NCBI GenBank assembly: GCA_044226655.1
Contig: JBGAGO010000001.1
Span: forward strand, 248,001-312,000
DNA: 64,000 nt
Reading direction: 5' to 3'
Source of the DNA: JBEVOS01 sp044226655
GTDB taxonomy: Bacteria; Pseudomonadota; Alphaproteobacteria; Caulobacterales; Aquidulcibacteraceae
This document shows positions 31,195 to 39,925 of the stretch, one piece after another. The first letter of the stretch is position 1. The number at the start of each line of letters is the position of its first letter. The notes beneath the pieces were generated by a model. It saw only the letters and a program-made list of their open reading frames with translations, had not been told where the DNA came from and ran no database searches. A program made the position numbers and the translations under genes.

Positions 31195-31706
31195 GCCCAA
31201 AGATGCGCATGTTTCTGGCCGCCCTGGCGGCCCTTCCCCTTCTGGCCTGCTCCAATCCCGCGCCGAGCGGACCGGCGCAGGCCGCCGCACGGCCCGCGAG
31301 CTGTGACGATCCCGCCGCGGTGGTGACGCTCTCGACCACGCGCAATCAGCCGGAATGGCTGCTGTTCGCGCGCCAATCGGGTGGCGGCGACATCCAGTTC
31401 AACCAGCACTCGATCCGGCGCTGCGGAAACAACGAGGCCGAGATCACAGTGCGCGTGCGCTATGCCGAGCCGCAGCTCTACACCACCGAGGAAGGCAATT
31501 ATCAGACGACGATCCGCTACCATGTCGAGCATGTGCGCTATCGCTATCAATGCGATGCGGGCACGTTCTCAGTGGCCGAACGGCGCATCATCGACGATCA
31601 GGACCGCGTGGTGGCGACCATTCCGGGCCATCCGGAATTGTTCCGCCCGATGCCGGAGCATGGCACCGCGGCGCTGATCCAGCGCACGGCGTGTCTAGGC
31701 CGCTGA
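31191..31706 (+). CDS. Putative lipoprotein
   Basis: A 171-residue exported protein with a type II signal (MFLAALAALPLLAC) and a mature domain of mainly beta character, ending in an even-spaced set of Cys (CDDP, RRCGN, YQCDA, TACLG) suggestive of two disulfides. The GTG at 31191 overlaps the SDR stop. The ATG at 31203 is an alternative start that keeps the whole lipobox. No family is recognised; it vaguely resembles surface-adhesin-like small domains. Confidence 0.65.
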   Translation: MSPKMRMFLAALAALPLLACSNPAPSGPAQAAARPASCDDPAAVVTLSTTRNQPEWLLFARQSGGGDIQFNQHSIRRCGNNEAEITVRVRYAEPQLYTTEEGNYQTTIRYHVEHVRYRYQCDAGTFSVAERRIIDDQDRVVATIPGHPELFRPMPEHGTAALIQRTACLGR

Positions 31707-31710
31707 ACGC

Positions 31711-32148
31711 TTAGCCGACGCGGCGCTGATAGATGATGTTCGACATTAGCAGGCGCGCGCCTTGCTGGCCGAGCGTGCGATCGACGGCGCCTTGCATCAG
31801 CCGGCCGAGCGTATCGGGATCGGGCGCGCTGCGGTCGCGATAATAGGTCGAGGCATAGGACGCGAGCGCGGTGCGCAGCGCGTCGAGCAGGCGCGGCTGC
31901 AGGCTGCGCGCGCGGCCGCGCAAGGTCGCGTCCGGCACGTCGAGGCCGACATCGACCACCAGCGTGCCGGTGGCGGAGATGCGGCCGAGCACAGCGGTCG
32001 AAAGCGTCGGGATCGGCAGATAGGAATCGGCCGAGCTGATGCGGCGCTGCTCATGGCCGCCGCCCTCGCTGGGCTGCGCGAACGCGGACAGGGGCGCCGG
32101 CGCGGCGAGCGCGAACAAAGCCAAGGCGAAAGCGCGGCGGGCGATCAT
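31711..32148 (-). CDS. Exported protein of unknown function
   Basis: A 145-residue protein with a signal peptide (residues 1-25, MIARRAFALALFALAAPAPL). The mature part (YLPIPTLSTAVLGRISATGTLVVDVGLDV) is reminiscent of the FliL/basal-body-associated family, but weakly. No flagellar genes are nearby. I chose the ATG at 32148, where the signal starts. It lies downstream of the patatin gene on the same strand and is probably co-transcribed. Confidence 0.6.
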   Translation of the reverse strand: MIARRAFALALFALAAPAPLSAFAQPSEGGGHEQRRISSADSYLPIPTLSTAVLGRISATGTLVVDVGLDVPDATLRGRARSLQPRLLDALRTALASYASTYYRDRSAPDPDTLGRLMQGAVDRTLGQQGARLLMSNIIYQRRVG

Positions 32149-32173
32149 GCGTCGTAAGTTTTGTTCAGCTTGG

Positions 32174-33211
32174 CTAAGATTTGATGAACGCGTCTTCGCC
32201 GGGGCCGTCGAACATGGCGCGCAGATCGACGCTCGACCGTTGGCCCAGCGCATCGAAATTGGCCGTGAGCCACGCATCGCAAGCGGCGCGCCCGATGCCG
32301 AACAGGTGCTCGAAGAAGCTCATATCCGTATTCAAATCCGAACCGGCTTCGAACGCGTTGAGCGCGGCCTGATCGGCGATGGCGTGGACGTGAATGTCCT
32401 TGTAGCGCCCCTCTTCGACGCGGTGCTGCGCCAAGAGACGCTGCACGAATTCGATGGCTCTGAGTTCGCGCAGCAGGCTGGCGTTGAAGGTGATCTCATT
32501 GATGCGCGCGAGGATATCGGCGTTCGTGTGGGGCACGCCTTTCCGTTCCAGCGGATTGATCTGGACGATGACGATGTCCTGCGTCTCCGTGACATCGAAC
32601 AGCGGAAAGAGCGGCGGATTGCCCATATAGCCGCCATCCCAATAGTGCCGGCCTTTGATCTCCACGGCCTGGAAGAGCGTCGGCAGGCAGGCGGACGCCA
32701 TGACGTGATCGGCGGTGAGCTCGCCGCGCTGAAACACGTGCGCGCGGCCGGTTTCGACATCGGTGGCGGAGATGAAGAGCGCGACCTTGCGCCCGCGCCG
32801 CACGCGCGCGAAATCGACCAGCTCCTCCACCAATTCCTTGAGCGGATTGATGTTGAGCGGGTTGAGATCGTAGGGCGAGGCCATGCGTGACCAGACGTCC
32901 GTCCACGCACTCCATGCCGGCGCGTAGCCGCTGAAGAGCTTCATCAAAGGCGTGCGGCGATAGGGATTGCCGAGGCCTGCGCGCGCAATGCCCTCCCAGA
33001 ACGTGCGCAAGGCCGCGCGGGCGCCTTCCGGGCCGTTCTGCGCAAGCCCATCGGCGAGCACGACCGCGTTCATGGCGCCGGCGGACGCGCCCGAGATCGC
33101 CGCGATCTCGATGCGCGCATCCTCCAGCAGCCGATCGCATACGCCCCAGGTAAACGCGCCCAGCGCGCCGCCGCCCTGCAGCGCAAGATTGATCTTTTTG
33201 ACCTCGCTCAC
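32174..33211 (-). CDS. Patatin-like phospholipase
   Basis: A 345-residue patatin-family serine hydrolase. LALQGGGALGAFTWGV is the oxyanion glycine motif, GASAG at about residues 41-45 is the nucleophile elbow (Ser43), and YWDGGYMGNPP has the dyad Asp (about 192). The start is GTG at 33211, overlapping the stop of the 3-hydroxybutyrate dehydrogenase gene (GTGA). Patatins next to bdhA are common in alphaproteobacteria. A role in lipid or polyester granule turnover is inferred from that. Confidence 0.9.
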   Translation of the reverse strand: MSEVKKINLALQGGGALGAFTWGVCDRLLEDARIEIAAISGASAGAMNAVVLADGLAQNGPEGARAALRTFWEGIARAGLGNPYRRTPLMKLFSGYAPAWSAWTDVWSRMASPYDLNPLNINPLKELVEELVDFARVRRGRKVALFISATDVETGRAHVFQRGELTADHVMASACLPTLFQAVEIKGRHYWDGGYMGNPPLFPLFDVTETQDIVIVQINPLERKGVPHTNADILARINEITFNASLLRELRAIEFVQRLLAQHRVEEGRYKDIHVHAIADQAALNAFEAGSDLNTDMSFFEHLFGIGRAACDAWLTANFDALGQRSSVDLRAMFDGPGEDAFIKS

Positions 33212-33990
33212 TCCGCCACCCAGCCGCCATCGATGTCGAGCGCGGCGCCGTTGAAATTGTCGGCGGGCGGCGAGCACAGATAGACCGCCAGCGCGGCGAT
33301 ATCTTCGACCTTGACGAATTGCTTGGTCGGCTGGGCGGCGAGGATGACGTCGTTGATCACCTGCTCGCGCGTCATGTTGCGCGCCTTCATCGTATCCGGA
33401 ATCTGATTTTCGACGAGCGGCGTGTGCACATAGCCCGGACAGATGGCGTTGCAGCGCACGTTCGACTGCGCGCCTTCGAGCGCGACGGTTTTGGTGAGGC
33501 CGAGGATGCCGTGCTTGGCGGTGACGTAGGCGCTCTTGAACGGCGAAGCGACATGGCCGTGCGCCGAGGCGATGTTGACGATGCGGCCATATTGGCGCGC
33601 CTTCATGCCGCGCATGGCGGCGCGGATGGTGTGGAAGCTCGCCGACATGTTGATCGCGATGATGAGGTCATATTTTTCGACCGGAAAATCCTCGATCGGG
33701 CTGACGAATTGGATGCCGGCATTGTTGACGAGGTGATCGAGCTTGCCGAACGCCTCTTCGGTCGCGCACACCAAATCTTCGCAGCCGGACGCCTTGGAGA
33801 GGTCGGCGCCGTTGTAGAGCACGCGCGCGCCGCTCTCCTTTTCGAGGCCGGCGCGGATTTTCTCGATTTCGGCTGCGTCGCCGAAGCCGTTGAGCATCAC
33901 GTCCATGCCGGCCTTGGCGAAGGCCGTGGCGATGCCGAGGCCGATGCCGCTTGTGGAGCCCGTGACGAGGGCGGCCTTGCGATCACTCAT
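33208..33990 (-). CDS. bdhA: 3-hydroxybutyrate dehydrogenase
   Basis: A 260-residue SDR that interconverts D-3-hydroxybutyrate and acetoacetate with NAD. It shows VTGSTSGIGLGIATAF, NNAGIQFVSPIEDFP, IASAHGHVASPFKSAYVTAKHG (catalytic YxxxK) and the C-terminal LVENQIPDT and GWVAE blocks diagnostic of this enzyme. It is the first gene of the operon with the patatin and the exported protein. Points to polyhydroxybutyrate or ketone body metabolism. Confidence 0.92.
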   Translation of the reverse strand: MSDRKAALVTGSTSGIGLGIATAFAKAGMDVMLNGFGDAAEIEKIRAGLEKESGARVLYNGADLSKASGCEDLVCATEEAFGKLDHLVNNAGIQFVSPIEDFPVEKYDLIIAINMSASFHTIRAAMRGMKARQYGRIVNIASAHGHVASPFKSAYVTAKHGILGLTKTVALEGAQSNVRCNAICPGYVHTPLVENQIPDTMKARNMTREQVINDVILAAQPTKQFVKVEDIAALAVYLCSPPADNFNGAALDIDGGWVAE

Positions 33991-34113
33991 GTGAACTTCT
34001 CCATCTGTTCAGGTTCGCTGCGCACTTGTTCGCTGCGCTCCGGCGCTTGCTCCCTTCTTGCGCCCCGCCCTGCCAGGGGCTAGGTCCGCCCCCGGCGATG
34101 CGGCGAGGACCTT

Positions 34114-34575
34114 ATGGATTTGTCCCCGGTTACGGCTTTTGTGGCCGGTTTTCCCAATTTTATTATTCAGTTGGGAACGGCAGTGGGGCTCTTCGTCGCC
34201 TCCCTCATCGTCTACGTGCTGATGACGCCGCACAAGGAGCTGGCGCTGATCCGCGCGGGAAATCCGTCTGCTGCGCTGGCGTTCGGCGGCGTGGTGGTGG
34301 GCCTCGCCATTCCGATGGGCGCCTGTCTGGCTAACGCATCTGGCGTGCTCGATCTTGTCATTTGGGCGATCGTCACGCTGCTTTTGCAGCTGATCGCCTT
34401 CCGCTTCACGGACATCGTGCTGCATCATCTGCCGCGGCGCATCGCGGAGGGCGACGTGGCGGCGGCGATCTTCCTGATGAGCATGAAGCTCGGCATCGGC
34501 ATCATCATCGCGGGCGCGCTGTCGGATCCCGCACTCAACCTGTTCTCGGACGCGACCCTGACGTTGTGGGGCTAG
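34114..34575 (+). CDS. DUF350 membrane protein
   Basis: A 153-residue inner-membrane protein with four transmembrane helices and the DUF350 duplicated hairpin (VGLFVASLIVYVLMTPHKELALIRAGNPSAALAFGG, then AAAIFLMSMKLGIGIIIAGAL). Family function is unknown. It is followed 4 bp later by a membrane-anchored serine protease, implying one operon. The start is the ATG at 34114. Confidence 0.87.
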   Translation: MDLSPVTAFVAGFPNFIIQLGTAVGLFVASLIVYVLMTPHKELALIRAGNPSAALAFGGVVVGLAIPMGACLANASGVLDLVIWAIVTLLLQLIAFRFTDIVLHHLPRRIAEGDVAAAIFLMSMKLGIGIIIAGALSDPALNLFSDATLTLWG

Positions 34576-34579
34576 GCGC

Positions 34580-35419
34580 ATGCTGCGCTGGATCCCCGAT
34601 TGGCTGCTCTACGGCTTGGTGATGGCCGCGTTTCTGCTGATCATCTTCCGCGTCGATACGCGCCATAACGCGCCGCCGGTGATGCCGGACGGGCCGGAAT
34701 TCGGCCAGGTTCTGCCGCCGCCCTCGGTGTTCGATCCGGAAATTCTGGTCGATGTCGGGCCGGTGTCCTCCGGGCTCGGCACCGCGTTCGCGATCAGCTC
34801 GGACGGCTGGTGGATTACGGCGCGCCATGTGGTCGATTCCTGCGAGAAGGTGGGGATCATCGTCGGGCGCGGCGCGGCCGTTGAGGTGCGCGATCTGCGC
34901 ATCGCCCAATTCGCCGATCTGGCGCTGCTCAAGACAGACAGCGGCCCCGCCGCCTTGGCGCTCGACACCGGCGAACGGCGCCTGCGCGTCGGCCAGACGG
35001 CGTTCCATGTCGGCTTCCCGCAAGGCCGGCCGGGCGAGGCGATGTCGCGGCTGATCGGGCGCGAGACGCTGGTGGCGCGCGGCCGCTACGCTTTTGAAGA
35101 ACCCGTGCTGGCCTGGGCCGAGGTCGGACGCAGCGAAAATCTCTCCGGCTCGCTGGCCGGGATGAGCGGCGGGCCGGCCTTGGCGGCCGATGGCCAGGTG
35201 ATCGGTGTGACGATCGCGGAATCGGCGCGGCGCGGGCGCATCTACACCGCCGCGCCCTCCTCGATCCTGCGCCTGCTGAATGTTGAGCGCGTCGAAGCGC
35301 GCGGCGCGCCGACGCAAAGGCTGCGGCCCGACGATTACGGCAAAGAGGCTGACGATCTGCGCCGCGGCCTCAAGGTCGCGCAGGTCGTGTGCATCGCGCA
35401 TCCGGGCAATCTGTTTTGA
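34580..35419 (+). CDS. Membrane-anchored trypsin-like serine protease
   Basis: A 279-residue protein with one N-terminal transmembrane helix (residues 8-24) and a trypsin-like domain facing the periplasm. The triad is visible: His83 in TARHVVD, Asp113 in FADLALLK and Ser196 in GMSGGPAL. There is no PDZ domain, unlike DegP. It is coupled to DUF350 upstream, and its stop overlaps the pyrF start (TTGA). A stress or envelope quality-control role is possible. Confidence 0.87.
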   Translation: MLRWIPDWLLYGLVMAAFLLIIFRVDTRHNAPPVMPDGPEFGQVLPPPSVFDPEILVDVGPVSSGLGTAFAISSDGWWITARHVVDSCEKVGIIVGRGAAVEVRDLRIAQFADLALLKTDSGPAALALDTGERRLRVGQTAFHVGFPQGRPGEAMSRLIGRETLVARGRYAFEEPVLAWAEVGRSENLSGSLAGMSGGPALAADGQVIGVTIAESARRGRIYTAAPSSILRLLNVERVEARGAPTQRLRPDDYGKEADDLRRGLKVAQVVCIAHPGNLF

Positions 35420-36309
35420 CGGCGCCGTTCGCCGACCGCCTCATCGAGAACGTACGGCGCGCCGGCACGCCGCTCTGCGTCGGTTTCGACGTGTTTCCCG
35501 ACCGGATTCCGAAATTGTTCGGCGACGCGCGCCAGGACGTGAAAGCCGTGCTGCGCTTCGGCGAAGCGATCATCGAACTCGCGGGCCCGCGGGCCGGCGT
35601 GTTCAAGCCGCAGCTGGGCCTCTTCGAGCAATATGGCGCCGAGGGCTATCTGGCCGGCGGCGTGCTCTCCGACATGGCGCAGACGGCCGGCATGGTCTCG
35701 ATCCTCGACGCCAAGCGCGGCGATATCGGCTCGACGGCGGAGGGCTATGCGCGCGCGGCGTTGGGGCCGCGCCCCGGCTTCGACGCCGATTGCGTGACCG
35801 TGAGCCCCTATCTCGGCAAGGATTCGATCGAGCCGTTTCTGAAGGCCGCCGAGACTTGGGCCAAGGGCGTGGCGGTTCTGGTGCGCACCTCCAATCCCGG
35901 CGCGCGCGATCTGCAGGATCAGCTGATCGGCAATGAGCCGTTCTGGACCCGCGTGGCGGATATGATCGCGCCGGACGTCGACCGGCTGCGCGGCGAGAGC
36001 GGCTGGTCGGGTCTGATGGCGGTGGCGGGCGCCACCTATCCGAAGGAAGCCCAAACCCTGCGCGCGATCCTGCCCCACGCGCTCTTTTTGGTGCCCGGCT
36101 ATGGCGCGCAAGGGGCGAGCGCGGACGAGGCCGTGGCCGGCTTCGTCAAAACTTCGCAGGGCCGAGAAGGCGGCGTCGTCAATTCGTCGCGCGCCATCCT
36201 CTATCCTGATGCCGTCTCGGCGGACATTTCGCTGCCCGATTGGCGGGCGGCTGTAATCGCAGCCATCGATCGCGCCGCTGAGGACCTTCGGCAGGCTTGC
36301 GCCCGTTAG
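35416..36309 (+). CDS. pyrF: Orotidine 5'-phosphate decarboxylase, type 2
   Basis: A 297-residue enzyme that converts OMP to UMP, last step of de novo pyrimidine synthesis. The motif LDAKRGDIGSTAEGYA carries the catalytic Asp-Lys-Asp set of the type 2 (PyrF2) group. LCVGFDVFPDR opens the barrel and VNSSRAILYP closes it. The start is TTG at 35416, overlapping the preceding TGA, where the family N-terminus (TAPFADRL) begins; the GTG at 35389 would add nine unlikely residues. The gene is coupled to the serine protease. Confidence 0.92.
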   Translation: MTAPFADRLIENVRRAGTPLCVGFDVFPDRIPKLFGDARQDVKAVLRFGEAIIELAGPRAGVFKPQLGLFEQYGAEGYLAGGVLSDMAQTAGMVSILDAKRGDIGSTAEGYARAALGPRPGFDADCVTVSPYLGKDSIEPFLKAAETWAKGVAVLVRTSNPGARDLQDQLIGNEPFWTRVADMIAPDVDRLRGESGWSGLMAVAGATYPKEAQTLRAILPHALFLVPGYGAQGASADEAVAGFVKTSQGREGGVVNSSRAILYPDAVSADISLPDWRAAVIAAIDRAAEDLRQACAR

Positions 36310-36380
36310 ACCCTTCGCAAAAGTTTAGTTAACAGAGGCGCCGGGCGCCGTAGGTTGCCTTGGGGAACGAGGAGGATCGT

Positions 36381-37415
36381 ATGAACCGTCTGGCAGCGTG
36401 CGCGCGCGGCCTTCTGCTGGCTGCGCTCATGGCGTCGCCCGCGTTCGCAGATGGACGCCATGCCCGGCCGACGCCGGATGTCGCGGCCCCCCCGGTCCAG
36501 CAGGCGCCGGTGCGCGCCGCGCCGATCGCGCCGGCCACGCCCGCGACCCTGCCCGCGCCGATCGGGCAGACCGGCGCCATCGCGCTGCCGGCCGAAACCG
36601 GCCTCGCGCTCAACGTGCCGCGATCCTACCGCTTCTACACGGCGGACGCCGCGCAGGAATTCCTGCGCAGGAACAACGCGGCCGCGCCCTCCGGCCAAAT
36701 CCTCGGCCTGCTGATGCCGGCCGCGACCAATCCCACCACGGCGGACGCCTGGGGCGTGGTGCTGAGCTATCAGCCGATCGGCCATGTCGCGACCGACGGC
36801 ACGGCCAAGCTGGCCGATCCCGCGCTCGAAGCGCAGGTGCGCGCCGCGCGCGTCGGCGCCAATAGGCCGTTCGAAGGCTTCGCGCAGCCGCCCGTGTTCG
36901 TGCTGGCGACGCCGTCGCTGTCCTGGGCTGAGCGCTCGGCCGCGCCTGGCGTGGGCGGACGCGATCTGCGCTATGAAATCCGCATGCTCGGCCGCACCGC
37001 GGTGAGCGGGCTCACGGCCGTGGGCAGCCAGGATCAATTGCCGGCGGTGACGGCCGCCGCGCCCGATCTGATGACCATGCTCACCTTCGGCGCCGGCCAG
37101 CGTTATTCCGATTTCTCGCAGGGCGCGGATCAGGTCTCGGCCTATGACCTCGCCGCGCTGGTGATCGGCGCGCCGGAAGCCTCACAAGGCTTGGTCGCCG
37201 ATGCCGCGTCAGCGGAAGGCGGCGGCCTCCAGACCGTCAGCAGCGGCGGCGGCGGCCTGCTCGGCGGCCTCTTCCCCTGGATCGCCGGCGGCGTCGTGGT
37301 GCTCGCGGGCATCGGCTATCTGGTGGCGCGCATGATGAGCCGCCGCAACGCCGACGATCTGGACGAGGTCGAAGACGAGGCCGACGCCAACATCACGCCG
37401 CGGGAAGAGACCTGA
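36381..37415 (+). CDS. DUF2167 membrane-anchored protein
   Basis: A 344-residue protein with a signal peptide (residues 1-23), a Pro/Ala-rich linker, a DUF2167 core (IALPAETGLALNVPRSYRF, then LGLLMPAATN and WGVVLSYQPIGHVATDG) and one C-terminal transmembrane helix (about residues 296-318) followed by an acidic tail. GAGGAGGATCGT precedes the ATG at 36381. Family function is unknown. Its last 23 bp overlap the end of the convergent Rieske gene. Confidence 0.82.
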   Translation: MNRLAACARGLLLAALMASPAFADGRHARPTPDVAAPPVQQAPVRAAPIAPATPATLPAPIGQTGAIALPAETGLALNVPRSYRFYTADAAQEFLRRNNAAAPSGQILGLLMPAATNPTTADAWGVVLSYQPIGHVATDGTAKLADPALEAQVRAARVGANRPFEGFAQPPVFVLATPSLSWAERSAAPGVGGRDLRYEIRMLGRTAVSGLTAVGSQDQLPAVTAAAPDLMTMLTFGAGQRYSDFSQGADQVSAYDLAALVIGAPEASQGLVADAASAEGGGLQTVSSGGGGLLGGLFPWIAGGVVVLAGIGYLVARMMSRRNADDLDEVEDEADANITPREET

Positions 37416-37758
37416 GCCTGACGGCCCCGTCGATCACCTCGACGGGGATTTGGGTGAGGCCCCGGCCATCGCCGGGGCCGGCGACGCAGGCGCCGTCTTC
37501 GAGCCGGAACATCGCCGCGTGCGCCGCGCACAGGATGTAGCGGCGCTCGAGCGTCAGCACGCGGCCGTCGAAGCGCTCCAGCGGCGAGCCGGCATGCGGG
37601 CAGCGGTTTTCGTACGCGGCGGCGCCGTCTCCCATGCGCGCAACCAGCAACGAGAACCGCGCCTCTCCGGCGCTGAAATCGCGCACGACGGCGCCGTGAT
37701 CGGGAATGTCCGCGAGATGCACGAGAAACGCGCCGGGCGCCGGCCGCGCAGGGTTCAC
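37393..37758 (-). CDS. Rieske [2Fe-2S] protein
   Basis: A 121-residue ferredoxin-like Rieske protein. Cluster ligands are CPHAGSPL and CAAHAAMF (CxH and CxxH). It has no other domain, so it is a soluble electron carrier or oxygenase partner. The GTG at 37758 overlaps the gpsA stop (GTGA). Its 3' end overlaps the convergent DUF2167 gene. Physiological partner unknown. Confidence 0.88.
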   Translation of the reverse strand: MNPARPAPGAFLVHLADIPDHGAVVRDFSAGEARFSLLVARMGDGAAAYENRCPHAGSPLERFDGRVLTLERRYILCAAHAAMFRLEDGACVAGPGDGRGLTQIPVEVIDGAVRLRSLPAA

Positions 37759-38783
37759 GCGCCCTCCGCGCGGAACGGCCGGTTGAGCAGGAGATCGATC
37801 GCCGCATCGACGGCGAGGCGGCCGGCCAGGATCGCATCGACCGCCGCGCAGATCGGCATCTCGACGCCGTGCTTGGCCGCCAGCGCCACAACCGCCGGCG
37901 CGCTCGCCACCCCCTCCGCGATCGAACGGCGCTCGCCGAGAATGTCATTCAGCGCGCGGCCGCGGCCCAGCTCGGCGCCGAGCGAGGTGTTGCGCGAGGA
38001 CAGGCTGGCGCAGGTCAGCACCAGATCGCCAAGGCCGCACAGGCCGTTGAGCGTTTCCGCGCGCGCCCCCAAGGCGACGCCCAGGCGCATCATTTCCGCG
38101 AAGCCGCGCGTGATGAGCGCGGCGCGGGCGCCTTCGCCCAAGGCCCGGCCCTCGGCGACCCCGCACGCGATGGCGATGACGTTCTTCACCGCCCCGCCGA
38201 TCTCCGCGCCGATCAGATCGTCCGTCAGGTAAGGCCGGAAGCGCGGCTGGCCGAGCGCTTTGACCAGCGCTTGGCCGACATCCTTGTCCGCGCAGGCGAT
38301 GGTCGTCGCCGTCGGCAGGCCGCGGGCCACATCCTTGGCGAAGCCGGGGCCGGAGAGGACGGCGCGCACGCATTGGGCCGCCGCCGCCCCCGCGACCTCC
38401 GTCATCAGCATCAGCGAGCTCTGCTCCACCCCCTTGGCGCACAGCACCAGCGGACGGCCGGGGGCCAGCAGCGGCGCCAATTGGATCAAAACGCCGCGCG
38501 CATGTTGCGCCGGCACAACGAACAGGATGGCGTCTGCCGCGGCGGCCATCGCCAGGTCCGTGCCCGCACGGATCGCGGGGTCGAGCGCCAGGCCAGGCAA
38601 AAAGACCGTGTTTTCATGCCCTTGATTGATCGCCTGGGCGACCTCAGATTCATTGGCCCAGATCGTGACGTCGCGGCCGGCGGCCCGCGCGACCTGGGCG
38701 AGCGCCGTGCCCCAAGCCCCCGCCCCGACCACGCAAATGCTCCGAATGTCAGGCCTTCCGGTCAAATCGGCTGAATCCTTCAT
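37755..38783 (-). CDS. gpsA: NAD(P)-dependent glycerol-3-phosphate dehydrogenase
   Basis: A 342-residue enzyme that makes sn-glycerol 3-phosphate from DHAP for phospholipid synthesis. The dinucleotide motif is VVGAGAWGTALAQV, SGPGFAKDVARGLPT is the family signature, and IGGAVKNVIAIACG holds the catalytic Lys region. In many alphaproteobacteria gpsA follows tsaD directly. Here TetR and two small-peptide genes lie between them on the opposite strand. The start codon overlaps the palindrome at 38782. Confidence 0.95.
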   Translation of the reverse strand: MKDSADLTGRPDIRSICVVGAGAWGTALAQVARAAGRDVTIWANESEVAQAINQGHENTVFLPGLALDPAIRAGTDLAMAAAADAILFVVPAQHARGVLIQLAPLLAPGRPLVLCAKGVEQSSLMLMTEVAGAAAAQCVRAVLSGPGFAKDVARGLPTATTIACADKDVGQALVKALGQPRFRPYLTDDLIGAEIGGAVKNVIAIACGVAEGRALGEGARAALITRGFAEMMRLGVALGARAETLNGLCGLGDLVLTCASLSSRNTSLGAELGRGRALNDILGERRSIAEGVASAPAVVALAAKHGVEMPICAAVDAILAGRLAVDAAIDLLLNRPFRAEGA

Positions 38784-38795
38784 TGAATGTTCAAT
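38782..38795. promoter_or_regulatory. TetR operator candidate, ATTGAA-TG-TTCAAT
   Basis: A 6+6 bp inverted repeat with a 2-bp centre. It overlaps the start codon of gpsA and lies 17 bp before the tetR ATG. The size is typical of TetR operators, so the protein at 38812-39435 may autorepress and could also affect gpsA. Confidence 0.6.
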
Positions 38796-38811
38796 AGAAA
38801 CCCCCTAATGC

Positions 38812-39435
38812 ATGGGGATGGATGACAAGACAGCAACCCGCGACCGCATCCTGCACGCGGCCTCCGTCCGCATCATGCATTACGGCTATGGCAAGACCAC
38901 CATGGCCGAGATCGCCGCCGATTGCGGGATGTCTCCCGGCAACATCTACCGCTTCTTCGAGGCCAAGATCGACATCGCCGAGGCGATGGCGCGCAAACAC
39001 TACGCCGAAGAGCAGGCCGAACTCGCCGCAATCGCGCGCCGCAAAGACAAAGGCGCCGACGAGCGGCTGAGAGAGGTGTTCCTCACCCGACTGCGCGAAG
39101 GCTTCAACATGATCAGCGCCAACGCGAAAATCCTCGAAGTGGCCGAGGTTTTGGCGCGGGAACGGCCGGTGTTTTCCAATCAGAATCTGGCGCTGGAGCG
39201 CGTCTTCTTGAGCGCACTGATCCAGGAAGGCGTCGACGCCGGCGTGTTCGGCCCGTGCGAGCCGGAATACACCGCCGAGATGCTGCAGGCCGCGACCATG
39301 AAGTTCTCGGTGCCGCAGATGTTCTCGCATCTGACCCTGCCCCGGCTGGAGCGGGAATTGAACGGCGTGCTCGATCTGGTCCTCTCCGGTCTCTACACGC
39401 GCGTCCCGGCGAAAGTGGCGATCACAACTTCGTGA
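38812..39435 (+). CDS. TetR-family transcriptional regulator
   Basis: A 207-residue TetR protein. N-terminal HTH: TTMAEIAADCGMSPGNIYRFFEAK (residues 29-52), with the typical FF/YRF turn. The C-terminal domain has VFGPCEPEYTAEML and a hydrophobic end. The ATG at 38818 is an alternative start. It is followed about 90 bp later by the small peptide gene at 39528. The palindrome at 38782 may be its operator. The inducer is unknown. Confidence 0.87.
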   Translation: MGMDDKTATRDRILHAASVRIMHYGYGKTTMAEIAADCGMSPGNIYRFFEAKIDIAEAMARKHYAEEQAELAAIARRKDKGADERLREVFLTRLREGFNMISANAKILEVAEVLARERPVFSNQNLALERVFLSALIQEGVDAGVFGPCEPEYTAEMLQAATMKFSVPQMFSHLTLPRLERELNGVLDLVLSGLYTRVPAKVAITTS

Positions 39436-39467
39436 TCGTGATTTCTGAACGAAACTAGATTTATTCA

Positions 39468-39496
39468 TTGATCAGCCGCCAGCGTTGAGCTACATA
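39468..39496 (+). promoter_or_regulatory. Sigma-70-like promoter for small peptide gene
   Basis: TTGATC at 39468-39473 and TACATA at 39491-39496 are separated by 17 bp. The predicted start of transcription is about 25 nt before the ATG at 39528. The boxes are moderate matches to the consensus, but spacing and position are right. No experimental data exist. Confidence 0.45.
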
Positions 39497-39527
39497 GGCT
39501 TCAGCACCCGCTGACGGAGTAAGACCA

Positions 39528-39653
39528 ATGACCAAGACCAACGCCCTCCAAGTTTCCCCGATCACCTTCGCCGGTTTCGTGCTCGCCGCGCTCGGCATCG
39601 TGGCGGTCGCCGCTCTCCCGCTGATCGCGGTGGCATCCCAGATCATCGCCTAA
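39528..39653 (+). CDS. Small hydrophobic peptide, QIVA family, copy 3
   Basis: A 41-residue peptide, the longest of the set. A short polar start (MTKTNALQVS) is followed by one long hydrophobic helix and ends LPLIAVASQIIA. The start region AGACCAATGACCAA is identical to that of the peptide at 22556. It has its own promoter candidate and a strong terminator (39731-39770), which support a real small gene. Function unknown. Confidence 0.72.
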   Translation: MTKTNALQVSPITFAGFVLAALGIVAVAALPLIAVASQIIA

Positions 39654-39730
39654 GGCGCGATTTCGAGTTTGCCGGCGCTCTCCCAGGCGCCGGCCTCCCC
39701 AGCGCTGACCCCCTCGTCAGCGCCCTTGCT

Positions 39731-39770
39731 GCGGACGCGAAGGCTGCCCACTTCGCGTCCGCTCTTTTTT
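39731..39770 (+). terminator. Strong Rho-independent terminator
   Basis: GCGGACGCGAAG at 39731-39742 pairs perfectly with CTTCGCGTCCGC at 39751-39762 around an 8-nt loop and is followed by TCTTTTTT. This is the clearest terminator of the window. It lies 78 bp after the 41-aa peptide gene. Further hairpins occur in the intervening DNA. Confidence 0.88.
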
Positions 39771-39925
39771 GCCCTGAACAATCCGTAATACGGGTTGGAT
39801 GCAGCAGAAATGCAGGGCTGACCGGGCAATTCAGTGCTTGGGTTAATCCGCCAATAGCACTATCTCCCCGCTCCCCGCGGCGTTCGCACCTGCAGCATCG
39901 CGTGATTACAGTTTAGGAGGCTGAC